Assembly: GCF_005519465.1 (NCBI RefSeq)
Contig: NZ_CP027858.1
Coordinates: 2,108,001-2,172,000, forward strand
DNA length: 64,000 nucleotides
Origin: Streptomyces clavuligerus
Lineage (GTDB): Bacteria; Actinomycetota; Actinomycetes; Streptomycetales; Streptomycetaceae
Direction: 5' to 3'
A model generated the notes under the pieces. It saw only the letters and a list, made by a program, of their open reading frames with translations, did no database searches and had not been told where the DNA came from. Each line of letters begins with the position of its first letter. The first letter of the stretch is position 1. Of this stretch, positions 16,542-26,243 are shown piece after piece. The position numbers and the translations under genes were made by a program.

Positions 16542-16859
16542 TCAGCCCTGCGGGGGCAGAGCCGCGATGAAGGGGTGGTCCCGCTCGATCAGACCAAGCT
16601 TGGAGGCACCACCGGGCGAACCGAGCTCGTCGAAGAACTCGACGTTCGCCTTGTAGTAGTCCTTCCACTCCTCCGGGGTGTCGTCCTCGTAGAAAATGGC
16701 CTCCACGGGGCAGACGGGCTCACAGGCCCCGCAGTCGACGCATTCGTCCGGGTGGATGTACAAGGACCGGCGGCCCTCGTAGATGCAGTCGACGGGGCAC
16801 TCCTCGATGCACGCCTTGTCCTTGACGTCGACACAAGGCTGCGCGATGACGTAGGTCAC
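16542..16859 (-). CDS. fdxA: Seven-iron ferredoxin (3Fe-4S/4Fe-4S)
   Basis: The 105-residue protein starts at GTG 16859 behind GAGGAGGA. Cysteines C9, C17, C21, C25 (PCVDVKDKACIEECPVDC) and C40, C43, C46, C50 (ECVDCGACEPVCP) give one [3Fe-4S] and one [4Fe-4S] cluster, as in FdxA. The remaining half (EAIFYEDDTPEEW) matches the long C-terminal segment of this family. It is a small cytoplasmic electron carrier, in actinobacteria often a partner for P450s or reductases. Next to dapC, divergent from the GNAT gene. Confidence 0.95.
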   Translation of the reverse strand: MTYVIAQPCVDVKDKACIEECPVDCIYEGRRSLYIHPDECVDCGACEPVCPVEAIFYEDDTPEEWKDYYKANVEFFDELGSPGGASKLGLIERDHPFIAALPPQG

Positions 16860-16973
16860 GCTGTCGTTCCTCCTCGGTAGGGCTGGCTTTGCGCGGGAGC
16901 GCGGCGTCGTCGATGCCCGCACCTAGTATCTCCGTTCCTGAGGACGATCCGAACAGGAGGGGCTCGCAGAGCT

Positions 16974-17975
16974 GTGGAATTCACCGGCACCGGACGGCTC
17001 GACGTCCGTATCACCCCCCTTGACGTGGGCAAACGGGTATCAACCCGACGTCTGACGGCGCCCCCCGCCAGCGGGGAGCGGTTCACCGACGCGGTCGGGG
17101 TTCTCACATCCTGGGACGAGGGTGTGCTGCTGATCACAACGAAGCGGGGCGAGACGGTACGGATCGAGGAATCGTCCCTGGTCGCGGGCAAGGTCATCCC
17201 CGCCGCACCGGCCCGGAGAAGGGGGCCCGCGGCGGACTTCGCGGAGCTGTGCCGGGTGGCCTCGCGGGCCTGGCAGCCGCTGGAGAGCGCCCGGCTCGGC
17301 GACTGGGAGCTGCGGGCCGCCGGGGGTTTCACCCGGCGGGCCAACTCGGTGCTCGCGGCCGGTGACCCCGGACTCCCGCGGGACGAGGCGCTGGAGCGGG
17401 TGCGCGCCTGGTACGCGGCGCGGGAGCTGCCCGCGTACCTCCAGGCGGCGACGGGCGCCGCGGGCACCCAGGAGGTGCTCTGCGCGGAGCTGGAGGGGCT
17501 CGGCTGGCGGCGCGAGGCCACCGCGGAGGTGTGGATCGCCGCACTCGCCCCGCTCGCGGACCGGGACGCGGACGTCTCCGGGGTCGTCCTCTCCCGCGAC
17601 CTGGACGAGGGCTGGCTGCGCCGCTACGGGCGCACGGGCGGCGGCGGGACGGCCGCGGCCGTGCGGCGGGTCCTCGGCGCCGGGCCCTCGGTCTGGTTCG
17701 CGTCGGTGCCGGGCGGGGGCGGGGCGCCCGCGGCGATCGGACGCTGCGTGGTCGACGGGCGCTGGGCCGGGTTCCAGGCCGTGGAGGTCGACCCGGACCG
17801 CCGCCGCCAGGGGCTCGGCTCGGCCGTCATGACCGCGCTCGCGCAGCGGGCGCTGGCGGAGGGGGCGTCCGCCGCCTGGCTCCAGGTGGAGACGGAGAAC
17901 GACGGGGCCCGCGCGCTCTACGACGGTCTGGGGTTTGTGACGCACCACCGCTACCACCACTTCCGGGCCCCCTGA
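16974..17975 (+). CDS. GNAT-family N-acetyltransferase with N-terminal extra domain
   Basis: The 333-residue protein has a C-terminal GNAT fold: AVEVDPDRRRQGLGSAVMTAL is the acetyl-CoA-binding R/Q-x-x-G-x-G/A loop, followed by AAWLQVETENDGARALYDGLGF. The first ~75 residues form a separate beta-rich unit (TSWDEGVLLITTKRGETVRI) resembling an SH3-like barrel; the middle is helical. The acetyl acceptor is unknown. GTG 16974 is used, with AGGAGG about 12 bases upstream. Divergent from fdxA. Confidence 0.85.
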   Translation: MEFTGTGRLDVRITPLDVGKRVSTRRLTAPPASGERFTDAVGVLTSWDEGVLLITTKRGETVRIEESSLVAGKVIPAAPARRRGPAADFAELCRVASRAWQPLESARLGDWELRAAGGFTRRANSVLAAGDPGLPRDEALERVRAWYAARELPAYLQAATGAAGTQEVLCAELEGLGWRREATAEVWIAALAPLADRDADVSGVVLSRDLDEGWLRRYGRTGGGGTAAAVRRVLGAGPSVWFASVPGGGGAPAAIGRCVVDGRWAGFQAVEVDPDRRRQGLGSAVMTALAQRALAEGASAAWLQVETENDGARALYDGLGFVTHHRYHHFRAP

Positions 17976-18034
17976 CCGGCGGGCGCGGGCGGGCACGGCC
18001 ACCGGCACAGCACAGAGACGGGTACATATGCACC

Positions 18035-18874
18035 ATGGACGATGATTCCGCGAAATATCGTGACTGGTTCGCCGAGGAGGCACGCTCCGAGCGCCCCGAT
18101 CTCGCCCTGCTGTGTCTGCTGCTCGCCACCGCCGGGGACCCCGCCCTGGACGACGCGGGCATCGACGCGGCCCAGATCGAGCTGGACCGGCTCGCCGGGC
18201 TGCTGCCCTACGGCCCCAAGACGCCCCGGGAGTGGGCCGGGGCGCTGGCGGATCTGCTCGGTCGGGAGTGCGGCTTCCACGGCACCTCAGGGGAGTACCG
18301 GCGGCTCGGCGCCTCCCTTCTCCACCAGGTGCTGGAGCGCCGCCGCGGACTGCCGATCCTGCTCTCGGTGGTCTGGGTCGAGGTCGCCCGGCGGGCGGGC
18401 GCGCCCGCCTACGGGGTGGCCCTGCCGGGCCACTTCGTCGTGGGTTTCGGGGACCCCGGCGCCCCGGGCGGACCGGTGCTCGCCGACCCCTTCGCGGGCG
18501 GCGGGCCGCTGACCGGGAACGAGGCCGAACTCCTGGTGATGGACGCGACGGGCGCTCCCCTGGAGCCCTCGATGCTCACCCCCGCGAGCCCGCTCGACGT
18601 GGTGCTGCGCATCCTCGGCAACATCCGCGCCTGGGCCGCCGCCCGCCCCGAGCAGTCGGCGGCGGCGCTGTGGGCGGTGGAGTTCTCGCTGCTGCTGCCG
18701 TCCCACCCCGCGCGGCTCCGTTACGAGCACGCGCAACTGCTCGTCCAGCGCGGGGACTTCCTCACCGGGGCGGCGGAGCTGGAGGCGTACGCGGAGGTGG
18801 TGCAGCCGGTCGAGCCCGCGACGGCGGAGGCCGTCCGGGGCCGGGCCCGGGCCGCGCGGGCCATGCTCAACTGA
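18035..18874 (+). CDS. SirB1/transglutaminase-like family protein with TPR-like C-terminus
   Basis: The 279-residue protein begins MDDDSAKYRDWF. A Transglut_core2/SirB1 region (QVLERRRGLPILLSVVWVEVARR, then GVALPGHFVVGF) spans ~90-140. After ~200 the helices RILGNIRAWAA and LRYEHAQLLVQRGDFLTGAAELEAY resemble a tetratricopeptide repeat. In this family the cysteine of classical transglutaminases is usually lost; I see none at the expected place, so enzymatic activity is doubtful. ATG 18035 is 60 bases past the GNAT stop, suggesting an operon. Confidence 0.85.
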   Translation: MDDDSAKYRDWFAEEARSERPDLALLCLLLATAGDPALDDAGIDAAQIELDRLAGLLPYGPKTPREWAGALADLLGRECGFHGTSGEYRRLGASLLHQVLERRRGLPILLSVVWVEVARRAGAPAYGVALPGHFVVGFGDPGAPGGPVLADPFAGGGPLTGNEAELLVMDATGAPLEPSMLTPASPLDVVLRILGNIRAWAAARPEQSAAALWAVEFSLLLPSHPARLRYEHAQLLVQRGDFLTGAAELEAYAEVVQPVEPATAEAVRGRARAARAMLN

Positions 18875-18991
18875 CGGCGCGGCCCCGGCGGCCTCCGGGG
18901 CGTACGGCGGCCTCCGGGACGGGCCCGCGCGGTTGCCCGCGCCCTCACGCCCCCGGCCACCCCGGTCACCCGCGGTCACCCGGCCGGGAAC

Positions 18992-19040
18992 GGCGGCGGC
19001 GCCCCGTTCCCCTCTCCTGGGTGAACGGGGCGCCGCCGCC
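18992..19040. terminator. Strong bidirectional terminator
   Basis: A perfect 18-bp stem (18992-19009 with 19023-19040) has a 13-base loop. It lies between the convergent SirB1-like gene and the YoaR/VanW-type gene. Confidence 0.9.
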
Positions 19041-19074
19041 CTGACGGGCCGTGCCGGGGCCGCCCGGTGGGGCG

Positions 19075-21714
19075 TCAGCCGAGATCGATCTCGGCGGTCC
19101 GCTCCGCGGGCGTCTTCCCGCGCAGCGCCGGGCCCATCGCCTGGGCGATGTCGTCGGGGCCGAGCTGGTGCTGCTTGCCGTCGCCCTTGGTGATCGTCAC
19201 CCCGGCGAAGCGGTCGCCGACGAGTTGCTCGATGGCCTTCTTGTCGTAGACCTCGACCAGCTTCCCGTCCACCGCCTTCATGGAGAGGATCTGCGGCAGC
19301 GAGATGGCGGGGCCCAGCTCGATGGTCCGGCCGCCCGCCACGACGGTGATGTTGGCGGACATCGCGGGCTCCGCGAACTCCTTCATCGCCCGGTCCAGCT
19401 CCGCCTGGCCGACGGTCGGCTCCTTCTTGGCGACCGGCAGCTCCACCACCTTGGACCGCCCGGACTCCACCTGGGCGCGGTAGGCGTCCTTCACCGCGAG
19501 CACGGAACGGGCGACGTCCAGCGACTCACCGGCCCGGCCGGGCACGGCGTTGACCTTGTTGGGCGAGAAGGTGATCGTGCCCTCGACCGCCGAGCCCGCC
19601 TTGCCCGCGAGGTCGGCCAGCGCGACGCTCAGCTTCTCCTCGTCCACCGGGAACACGGGCTGCACGGCGCGCTCGCCGCCGAAGAGGGACCCGATGACCG
19701 AGACGGGGTTGTAGTCGCTGCCCGCCGCCTTGCGGACGGTGGCCTGGCGGTCCAGGTCGAGACCGGCCTTGTCGGGCGCGAGCAGATGCTCCTTGCCGTC
19801 CACGGAGACCCGCAGCGGGGTGCCCGCGCGCTCGCCCAGGTTCTTCTCCAGCGCGGCGATCGCCTGGTCCTTGGTGCCGCCGCCGATGTCGACGCCGAGG
19901 ACGGTGGTCCGCTTCGGCACCTCGGAGTGGTTGAGCAGCAGGCCCGCGCCGTAGGCGACACCGCCCAGGACGAACACGGCGACCCCGAGGAGCACGAGCT
20001 TCGAGCGGCCCTTCTTCTTGACGGGCTGCGGGGGACGGGGCGCGGCGGGCAGCGCGTCCGCCGCGCCGGGCTGCGGCTTGGGCGCCGCCGGGGTGCCGCC
20101 CGAGGCCATGCCGGGGCCCGTCGGGCCCGAGGGTCCGGCGGGGCCGGGCGCACCGGGGGCGGTGGCGGCACCCGGTCCGCCCGGGAAGTTCGCCGGGCGG
20201 TCGCCCTGGGAACGGGGGCCGCGCGGGCCCTTGCCCGGCCGCCGGTCGTCCTGGATCGCCGGAAGGCCGCTGGTCAGCGTGTCGCCCGACACCTGGCCCT
20301 CGGGACCGGGCGCCGGAGCGGGCTTCTGCGGGGTCAGGACGGCCGTGTCGTCGGACATCCGGGGGGTGCTGACGCGGCCCTGCGGGGAGCCCGCGCCGGG
20401 GCCGCCGCCGGAACCGCCCCGGCCGCGACGGCCGGACCGGCCCCCGGCGGAGCCGGGAGCGCCCGTACCCGCACCGGCGCCCGGAGCCGCCACGGCGCCG
20501 AACGCGTCCGCGCCGGAGGAGATCCCCGCACCGGCGAGCGGACCGCCGGGGACGGAGGGGGCGACGGGACCACCGGGGCCGCCGGGTGCCGTGCCTCCGG
20601 CGCCCGGTCCTGCCGGGGCCGCGGTGCCGACGGCAGCCGCCGCCGTGTCGGCCGCGGAGGCACCCGCGCCCATCCGCTGGCGGATCGGCATGCTGCCCTT
20701 GGCCGGTCCCGAGGTGGCGCCGGTGGGTTCACCCGGAAGCGGCGTGCCGAGCGGCGGGGTGCCCTCGTACACGGGGGGCGCCGCCGGGTGCCGCGCCGGG
20801 TCCGCCACCGGACCGCCCGGGACGGGAGGCTGCGGGGCGGCCCCGGCGTAGCCGTTCCCGGCGGCGTCCGCGAAGGGGTCCCGGGGGGCCTCGGCGAAGC
20901 CGTTCTGCGGGGCGTCGGAGAAGTACGGCAGCCCGGGGGCGGAGGACTGGCCGCCCGCCGCCTCCGCGAGCACATCGGCGACGGGGGCCGTCAGCGGGTC
21001 GATGACCGGGGCCTGGCCCTGCGGCGGGATGCCCGCGGCGGGGGTCGGGGAACCGGGCGCCCGGGCGCCGGCGCCGGGCAGCCCCGGGGCCGGGGCCGCC
21101 GCCGGACCCCCGGTGGGCAGACCGGCGCCGTTCGTCCCGTCCGGCCCCTGGGGGGCGGCGGGGCCGTGGGCGCCACCGGTCGGGATACCGGCGCCGTTCG
21201 ACGCGGTCGCGCTCTTGCGTGGCGCGAACCAGTCGTTCGCCGGAGCCCTGTCCTGCGAGGGCGCCGAGGGCACGGTCGCGCCCGGGGTCCGGGTCGGCAA
21301 CTGCTGCGCGGGGGCGGGGCTCTGCGCTCCGCCGATCACCGGCATCGCCGCCGTGCGCTCGGGGTCGGTCTCGGCGACCGGGGCGGCCGGGGCGGTGGCG
21401 CCGCCGGACGTCTCACCGTTCTCGCCGACCGGCTTGCGCATCACGACGGGCGGGATCGGCCGCGATCCGGGGATGTTGATCCGGATGCGCGTGGTCACCG
21501 TCGTCTCGGTCCTGGGCTCGGACTTGGCGGGCGCACCGTCCGCGCGCGGCTCCCGGGAGCCGTCGGCGGCACCGGCCGCCGCCCGCTCGGAAGCGTCCTG
21601 CGTCGGGTGCGGTGACGGGTACTGGCGTGATCCGTACGGCGGTGTTCCCGAAGGGTACGCGGCTCCGGCGCGCCCCTGGGGCCCGGAGGACGAACTGTCA
21701 GTTTCACGACTCAA
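19075..21714 (-). CDS. YoaR/VanW-type exported peptidoglycan-binding-like protein with ~565-residue cytoplasmic tail
   Basis: The 879-residue protein starts at TTG 21714 behind GGGAGAA, spacing 8; an upstream ATG at 21816 has poorer coding character. Residues 1-565 are Pro/Gly/Ala-rich and disordered. One membrane helix at ~571-595 (LVLLGVAVFVLGGVAYGAGLLL) puts the C-terminus outside. The outer part has two copies of a PG_binding_4/YoaR-like fold (VLGVDIGGGTKDQAIAALEKNL and the later VNAVPGRAGESLDVARSV), as in proteins that usually precede VanW domains. No VanW domain or catalytic L,D-transpeptidase motif follows. Probably a cell-wall-associated factor. Confidence 0.85.
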   Translation of the reverse strand: MSRETDSSSSGPQGRAGAAYPSGTPPYGSRQYPSPHPTQDASERAAAGAADGSREPRADGAPAKSEPRTETTVTTRIRINIPGSRPIPPVVMRKPVGENGETSGGATAPAAPVAETDPERTAAMPVIGGAQSPAPAQQLPTRTPGATVPSAPSQDRAPANDWFAPRKSATASNGAGIPTGGAHGPAAPQGPDGTNGAGLPTGGPAAAPAPGLPGAGARAPGSPTPAAGIPPQGQAPVIDPLTAPVADVLAEAAGGQSSAPGLPYFSDAPQNGFAEAPRDPFADAAGNGYAGAAPQPPVPGGPVADPARHPAAPPVYEGTPPLGTPLPGEPTGATSGPAKGSMPIRQRMGAGASAADTAAAAVGTAAPAGPGAGGTAPGGPGGPVAPSVPGGPLAGAGISSGADAFGAVAAPGAGAGTGAPGSAGGRSGRRGRGGSGGGPGAGSPQGRVSTPRMSDDTAVLTPQKPAPAPGPEGQVSGDTLTSGLPAIQDDRRPGKGPRGPRSQGDRPANFPGGPGAATAPGAPGPAGPSGPTGPGMASGGTPAAPKPQPGAADALPAAPRPPQPVKKKGRSKLVLLGVAVFVLGGVAYGAGLLLNHSEVPKRTTVLGVDIGGGTKDQAIAALEKNLGERAGTPLRVSVDGKEHLLAPDKAGLDLDRQATVRKAAGSDYNPVSVIGSLFGGERAVQPVFPVDEEKLSVALADLAGKAGSAVEGTITFSPNKVNAVPGRAGESLDVARSVLAVKDAYRAQVESGRSKVVELPVAKKEPTVGQAELDRAMKEFAEPAMSANITVVAGGRTIELGPAISLPQILSMKAVDGKLVEVYDKKAIEQLVGDRFAGVTITKGDGKQHQLGPDDIAQAMGPALRGKTPAERTAEIDLG

Positions 21715-21948
21715 AGCAGGTTCTCCCGGTTGGCTTCGCCGCCCGTCTCTTACTGGATAGCTGCGTGCTATGGGCGGCTCGGCGGCGCGCACCACCATAC
21801 TGGCCGCCAACGACACTCACTCTGCGACTGGCAGAGCGTCACGGATATCGGCGTACGGGCGGAGCCGGTACGGGGCGTGACCCCATCCTTGGCGACCCAG
21901 CCTAGGGGGCCACGGGCCACGGTGCCCGCCGAGGCCCCCGCGTGTCCC

Positions 21949-22392
21949 CTAGGGGTCAAGTCGGGTGGTGAGGCCACCCGGTTGCGCCGGTCGCGCCATC
22001 GTGGCACACATCACAGCCAGAACCATCCCGCCGACGAGGAAGAGGAGTGACCCCGTCCCCGCGGCGAGCACTCCGTCACCCTCCGGGCGTCCGACGCTCA
22101 GCAGGATGACGGCGGTCAGCCAGCCCAGGGCGGGCGCCACCACCGCGAGCTGGGTGCGCAGCGCCCGGGCCGCGCCGTGGAAGAGCCCGGCGGTGCCGAG
22201 CAGCGCGAGCGCGAGTCCCCCGGGGAACCAGGCGGATTGGAGCAGTGCGCCCGCGACGCCGACGGCCGCGCCGAGGACGGCCAGCGCGGCGTAGGCGGCG
22301 ATCCTCCCCGGCCGCGGTGGCGTGGCGAGCCAGGAGCCCGCCGGGGAGCCCGGCGCGGGCCGTGCGCCCTGTCCGCCCGTACGGCCGCTCAT
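21949..22392 (-). CDS. Small four-helix membrane protein (DUF6113-like)
   Basis: The 147-residue protein has a disordered N-terminal ~30 residues followed by four hydrophobic helices (cores [55 protein letters not shown] and [16 protein letters not shown]). Its ATG overlaps the mshB stop by four bases (ATGA), so translation is coupled to mshB. This small membrane gene is a constant mshB companion in streptomycetes. Function unknown. Confidence 0.82.
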   Translation of the reverse strand: MSGRTGGQGARPAPGSPAGSWLATPPRPGRIAAYAALAVLGAAVGVAGALLQSAWFPGGLALALLGTAGLFHGAARALRTQLAVVAPALGWLTAVILLSVGRPEGDGVLAAGTGSLLFLVGGMVLAVMCATMARPAQPGGLTTRLDP

Positions 22393-23375
22393 ACGGCGGC
22401 TCCCACGGCTCCGGAGGCGCCGGGGGTGCCCGGGGCCGTCCGGCCGTCCGCCGGGCCGCCGTCCGGCGAGGAGCCCGCCCCGGCCAGGCCCGCGAAGAGA
22501 TCCCGTTCGCGCTCCCCGGCCGGGGCGCCGGACACGCCCTGCGCCAACTCGTAGTACTCGGTGGTGAACAGCGGCTGGAGCAGCAGATTGGAGAGGACGA
22601 AGCGGTCGCCGTCCACGGTGATCTGGGTGGCGTGCGCGCGCATCGCGGCGGCCTTGCGGGCGGCGTGGGCGGAGCCGTCGATCTCCGTGGTGATCCTGGC
22701 GTCGTCGACCACTCCGGGCACATCGTCGATCGCCCCGACGCCCAGGGCCCCGGCCGGGCCGGGCAGCGGTACGCCGCGCAGCGCGGCGAAGCGCTCCTCG
22801 GCCACCGGGCGCGGCACCCGATTCCAGTAGATCTTGTCGATGGTGTGGGGGTCGCCGAGGTCGCGGCGGTAGGCCCGCTCGGCGGCGAGGTCGGCGGCGC
22901 GGACGGCGACCCGGTGGGTCTGGATGTGGTCGGGGTGCCCGTATCCCCCGTCGGGGTCATAGGTCACGAGGACCTGCGGCCGGACGGATCGAATGATCTC
23001 CACCAGATATCCGGCGGCCTCGTCGACCGGGGTCCGCCAGAAGGCTCTCTCCCGGCGGTTCTGCTCGACGCCCATCATCCCGGAGTCCCGGAAGCGGCCG
23101 GCCCCGCCGAGGAGGCGGTGGTCGGCGACGCCCAGTTCCTTCATGGCGGCCGCGAGTTCGGCCCTGCGGTGGGGGCCGAGCCGGTCCTCCCGGTCGGGCG
23201 CCAGATGGGCGAGGCCGGGCGGGATGACCTCGCCCTCCTCCCCCAGGGTGCAGGTGACCAGGGTGACCTGGGCTCCGGTGGCCGCGTACAGGGCCATCGT
23301 CGCGCCGTTGTTGATCGACTCGTCGTCCGGGTGCGCGTGCACCAGGAGAAGACGACGCGCGGAGAGATCCTTCAT
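22389..23375 (-). CDS. mshB: N-acetyl-1-D-myo-inositol-2-amino-2-deoxy-alpha-D-glucopyranoside deacetylase
   Basis: The 328-residue PIG-L/LmbE-type metalloenzyme has HAHPDDE (13-19) and HPDH (in [11 protein letters not shown]), the zinc ligands of MshB. It deacetylates GlcNAc-Ins in the second committed step of mycothiol synthesis, the main thiol of actinobacteria. Family-specific [18 protein letters not shown] is present. The C-terminal ~45 residues are Gly/Pro/Ala-rich. ATG 23375 is preferred over GTG 23381 because family members begin just before the [13 protein letters not shown] strand. Coupled to the downstream membrane gene. Confidence 0.95.
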   Translation of the reverse strand: MKDLSARRLLLVHAHPDDESINNGATMALYAATGAQVTLVTCTLGEEGEVIPPGLAHLAPDREDRLGPHRRAELAAAMKELGVADHRLLGGAGRFRDSGMMGVEQNRRERAFWRTPVDEAAGYLVEIIRSVRPQVLVTYDPDGGYGHPDHIQTHRVAVRAADLAAERAYRRDLGDPHTIDKIYWNRVPRPVAEERFAALRGVPLPGPAGALGVGAIDDVPGVVDDARITTEIDGSAHAARKAAAMRAHATQITVDGDRFVLSNLLLQPLFTTEYYELAQGVSGAPAGERERDLFAGLAGAGSSPDGGPADGRTAPGTPGASGAVGAAV

Positions 23376-23533
23376 ACGCACAGCCTACGAGGCAAGGGGG
23401 TGCCGTGGAGGCTGGTTCGGCGGCCCCGTGCGATCCCCACGGGGCCGAAGGCCGCGCCCGGCCGGACGCCCGGCGCGGAGCCGGTCGTCGACCGATAGCA
23501 CATCGGTGAGAAAAGCGTAGAAAGGTGAAGAAG

Positions 23534-23555
23534 GGGCCTGAAACGGGTCAGGCCC
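23534..23555 (-). terminator. Terminator hairpin after the 64-residue membrane gene
   Basis: An 8-bp stem (23534-23541 with 23548-23555) with a 6-base loop, 15 bases past the stop. Confidence 0.6.
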
Positions 23556-23569
23556 GGATCAGCACGGGA

Positions 23570-23764
23570 TCAGAACTTGAAGTCGCCGATCATCCCCGCC
23601 ACGTTGCTCGTGAGGTCGTTGATGGTCGGAGAGAGCGAAGAGCTGGCGAGATAGAAACCGAGCAACACGCAGACCGCGGCATGCCCCCCCTTGAGTCCGG
23701 ACTTCCGGATCAGCAGGAAGACGATGATCGCCAGCAGCAGCACCGCCGAAATGGAGAGTGCCAC
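23570..23764 (-). CDS. Conserved small membrane protein, 64 residues
   Basis: Two hydrophobic segments (ISAVLLLAIIVFLLI and HAAVCVLLGFYLASSSL) are joined by RKSGLKGG, and the protein ends TSNVAGMIGDFKF. GTG 23764 lies behind GGAGGTGA with ideal spacing. The sequence is typical of a streptomycete-wide short membrane protein; no function is known to me. It is divergent from the S9 peptidase gene. Confidence 0.82.
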   Translation of the reverse strand: MALSISAVLLLAIIVFLLIRKSGLKGGHAAVCVLLGFYLASSSLSPTINDLTSNVAGMIGDFKF

Positions 23765-23920
23765 GGCGGTTCACCTCCACAGATATTCGGTCGGGACAGG
23801 CAGCTTGCATGTGCCAGGTGGTTCCTACCCACCTCGCGCTAGGGATCATAACTATCCGTACGAACGCATTGATCGGTGCACAGCAGCACATGGGGGCGCA
23901 CGACCGCTAGCTTCGGTCAC

Positions 23921-26074
23921 ATGGCCACCACAACACAGCTTTCCTTCCCCCGTCAGTACGCCAGAACACAGCGCTACTCCCTGGGCGCACCGCGGTCGTT
24001 CACGGTGTCGCCGGACGGCTCGCGAGTGATTTTCCTCAGAACGGCGTCCGGTGTCGACCGGAATGGATGCCTCTGGGTACTGGATCTGGACATCGGGACG
24101 AACGGCCCCCAGGAACGGCTGATCGCCGACCCGGAGGTCCTTCTCGGCGGTGTCGAGGAGGACTTGTCCACCGAGGAGCGGGCCCGCCGGGAGCGGGTGC
24201 GCGACGGCTCGTCGGGCATCGTCGGCTACGCGGTGGACGCGGCGGCCGAGTTGGCCGCTTTCGCACTCTCCGGGCGGCTGTTCACGGCCGGGTTGGGCAC
24301 CGGTACCGTTCGGGAACTGGACACCCCCGGCCCGGTCGTCGACCCCCGGCCCTCGCCCGACGGACGCCATGTGGCCTATGTGTCGGGCGGCGCGCTGCGG
24401 ATCACGGGCGCCGACGGGGAGGGCGACCGGGCGCTCGCCGGGCCCGAGGGCGAGGGGGTCCACCACGGGGTGGCCGAATATATCGCCGCCGAGGACATGG
24501 GGCGGCAGCGCGGCTACTGGTGGTCGCCGGAGTCGGACCGGCTGCTGATCGCCCGGGTCGACGAGCGGGAGGTGCGGCGCTGGTGGCTGGCGGACCCGGC
24601 GCACCCGGAGCGGGAGCCGCGCTCCGTCCGGTATCCGGCGGCGGGCACGGCCAATGCGGATGTACAGCTCTTTCTGGCCACGCTCGACGGGGAGCGGACC
24701 GAGGTGGTCTGGGACCGCGCGGAGTACCCCTATCTGGCCCGGGCGCACTGGTCGTCGGCGGGCGCCCCGCTGCTGCTCGTCCAGACGCGGAACCAGCGGA
24801 CCCAGCGGTATCTGGCCGTGGACCCGGAGACCGGGGCCACCCGGACCGTCCATGTCGACGAGGACCCCGACTGGCTGGAACTCTGCCAGGGCGTACCCGC
24901 CTGGACCCCCGGCGGACAGCTCGTGCGCATCGCCGACGAGGGCGGCGCACGGGTACTGGCCGTCGGCGACCGCGCGCTGACGGGCGCGGCGCTCCAGGTG
25001 CACGCGGTGCTCGACATCGGCGCCGAGGACGTGCTGATCACAGCGGCGGCGGGCGCGGAGGCGGCGCATCCCGAAATCGGCGAGATCCATGTGCTCCGGG
25101 TGAGTGAACGGGGGGTGGAAAGGGTCTCCCGGGGCCCCGGGGTGCACACGGCGGTGCGCGGCGGCGGGGTGACGGTGCTCTCCTCCGCGCGGCTCGACCT
25201 CAGCGGCGCCGCGGTGGAGGTGGTGCGCGGGGGCGAGGTCGTGGCCCGGGTGGCCTCGCACGCGGAGCAGCCGGTGCTGCGCGCCCGGCCCCGGCTGTGT
25301 CTGGCGGGCGTCCGGCAGATCCCGTGCGCGGTGCTGCTGCCCAAGGACCACACGGCGTCCGACGGGCCGCTTCCGGTCCTCATGGACCCCTACGGGGGAC
25401 CGCACTTCCGCCGGGTGCTCGCCGCGCAGAACGTGTATCTCACCCCGCAGTGGTTCGCCGACCAGGGCTTCGCCGTGGTGATCGCCGACGGCCGGGGCAC
25501 CCCCGGCCCCTCCCCCGCCTGGGAGAAGGCGATCCGCGACGACATCACCCCGGCCCTCGACGACCAGATCGACGCCCTGCACGCCCTGGCCGAGACCTTT
25601 CCCCTGGATCTGGGGCGGGTGGGCATCCGGGGCTGGTCCTTCGGCGGCTATCTGGCGGCGTTGGCCGTGCTGCGCCGGCCGGACGTCTTCCATACGGCGG
25701 TGGTCGGGGCGCCGGTGACGGACCAGCGGCTCTACGACACCCACTACACCGAGCGCTACTTCGGCCACCCGGCGGAGCAGCCCGCCGTCTACGCGAAGAA
25801 CTCCCTGGTCACGGAGGATGGACTGGTGGGTCTGGAGAATCCGGCGCGTCCCATGATGCTGGTGCACGGGCTCGCGGACGACAATGTGGTCGTCGCGCAC
25901 ACCCTGCGGCTGTCGTCGGCGCTGCTGGCGGCGGGACGGGAGCACGAGGTGCTGCCGCTGAGCGGGGTGGCCCATATGACCCCCCAGGAGCAGGTGGCCG
26001 AAAATCTACTGCTGTTGCAGGTGGAGTTCCTGCGGCGGACGCTGGCGGCCCGTACGCCGGACCCGGAGGGGTGA
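23921..26074 (+). CDS. Dipeptidyl-peptidase IV-like S9 serine peptidase
   Basis: The 717-residue protein has a beta-propeller N-terminal part with the DPPIV_N pattern (PRSFTVSPDGSRVIFLRT, GVAEYIAAEDMGRQRGYWWS) and a C-terminal alpha/beta hydrolase. The triad is Ser573 (GWSFGGY), Asp653 (HGLADDNV) and His685 (GVAHM). The AEY-IAAEDM segment resembles the double-Glu region that binds the free amino terminus in DPP IV. It likely cleaves N-terminal dipeptides, perhaps from peptides taken up by the neighbouring importers. No signal peptide is present. ATG 23921 has no clear Shine-Dalgarno. Confidence 0.9.
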   Translation: MATTTQLSFPRQYARTQRYSLGAPRSFTVSPDGSRVIFLRTASGVDRNGCLWVLDLDIGTNGPQERLIADPEVLLGGVEEDLSTEERARRERVRDGSSGIVGYAVDAAAELAAFALSGRLFTAGLGTGTVRELDTPGPVVDPRPSPDGRHVAYVSGGALRITGADGEGDRALAGPEGEGVHHGVAEYIAAEDMGRQRGYWWSPESDRLLIARVDEREVRRWWLADPAHPEREPRSVRYPAAGTANADVQLFLATLDGERTEVVWDRAEYPYLARAHWSSAGAPLLLVQTRNQRTQRYLAVDPETGATRTVHVDEDPDWLELCQGVPAWTPGGQLVRIADEGGARVLAVGDRALTGAALQVHAVLDIGAEDVLITAAAGAEAAHPEIGEIHVLRVSERGVERVSRGPGVHTAVRGGGVTVLSSARLDLSGAAVEVVRGGEVVARVASHAEQPVLRARPRLCLAGVRQIPCAVLLPKDHTASDGPLPVLMDPYGGPHFRRVLAAQNVYLTPQWFADQGFAVVIADGRGTPGPSPAWEKAIRDDITPALDDQIDALHALAETFPLDLGRVGIRGWSFGGYLAALAVLRRPDVFHTAVVGAPVTDQRLYDTHYTERYFGHPAEQPAVYAKNSLVTEDGLVGLENPARPMMLVHGLADDNVVVAHTLRLSSALLAAGREHEVLPLSGVAHMTPQEQVAENLLLLQVEFLRRTLAARTPDPEG

Positions 26075-26112
26075 GGCCCGCGCCCGCCCCCGAGGGGTGA
26101 CCTGGGGCGGCC

Positions 26113-26149
26113 GACCGGCCGGAGAGCGCTGCGGCGTCCCCGGCCGGTC
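26113..26149. terminator. Inverted repeat between S9 peptidase and first oligopeptide operon
   Basis: A 10-bp perfect stem (26113-26122 with 26140-26149) with a 17-base loop between two convergent units. Confidence 0.55.
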
Positions 26150-26243
26150 CACGGCACCCGCACGGCCGTACGGATCTCAGCGTTCCCTGTCCGTATATCG
26201 GATGCGCGTCGGTCACGTTGCCCGGACGTTAACGACGTCCCGC

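Noticed and set aside
19051..21615. 854-codon plus-strand frame opposite the YoaR/VanW-type gene
   Set aside because: Arg/Gly-rich shadow frame with no motifs; the minus-strand protein has a membrane helix and conserved outer domain.
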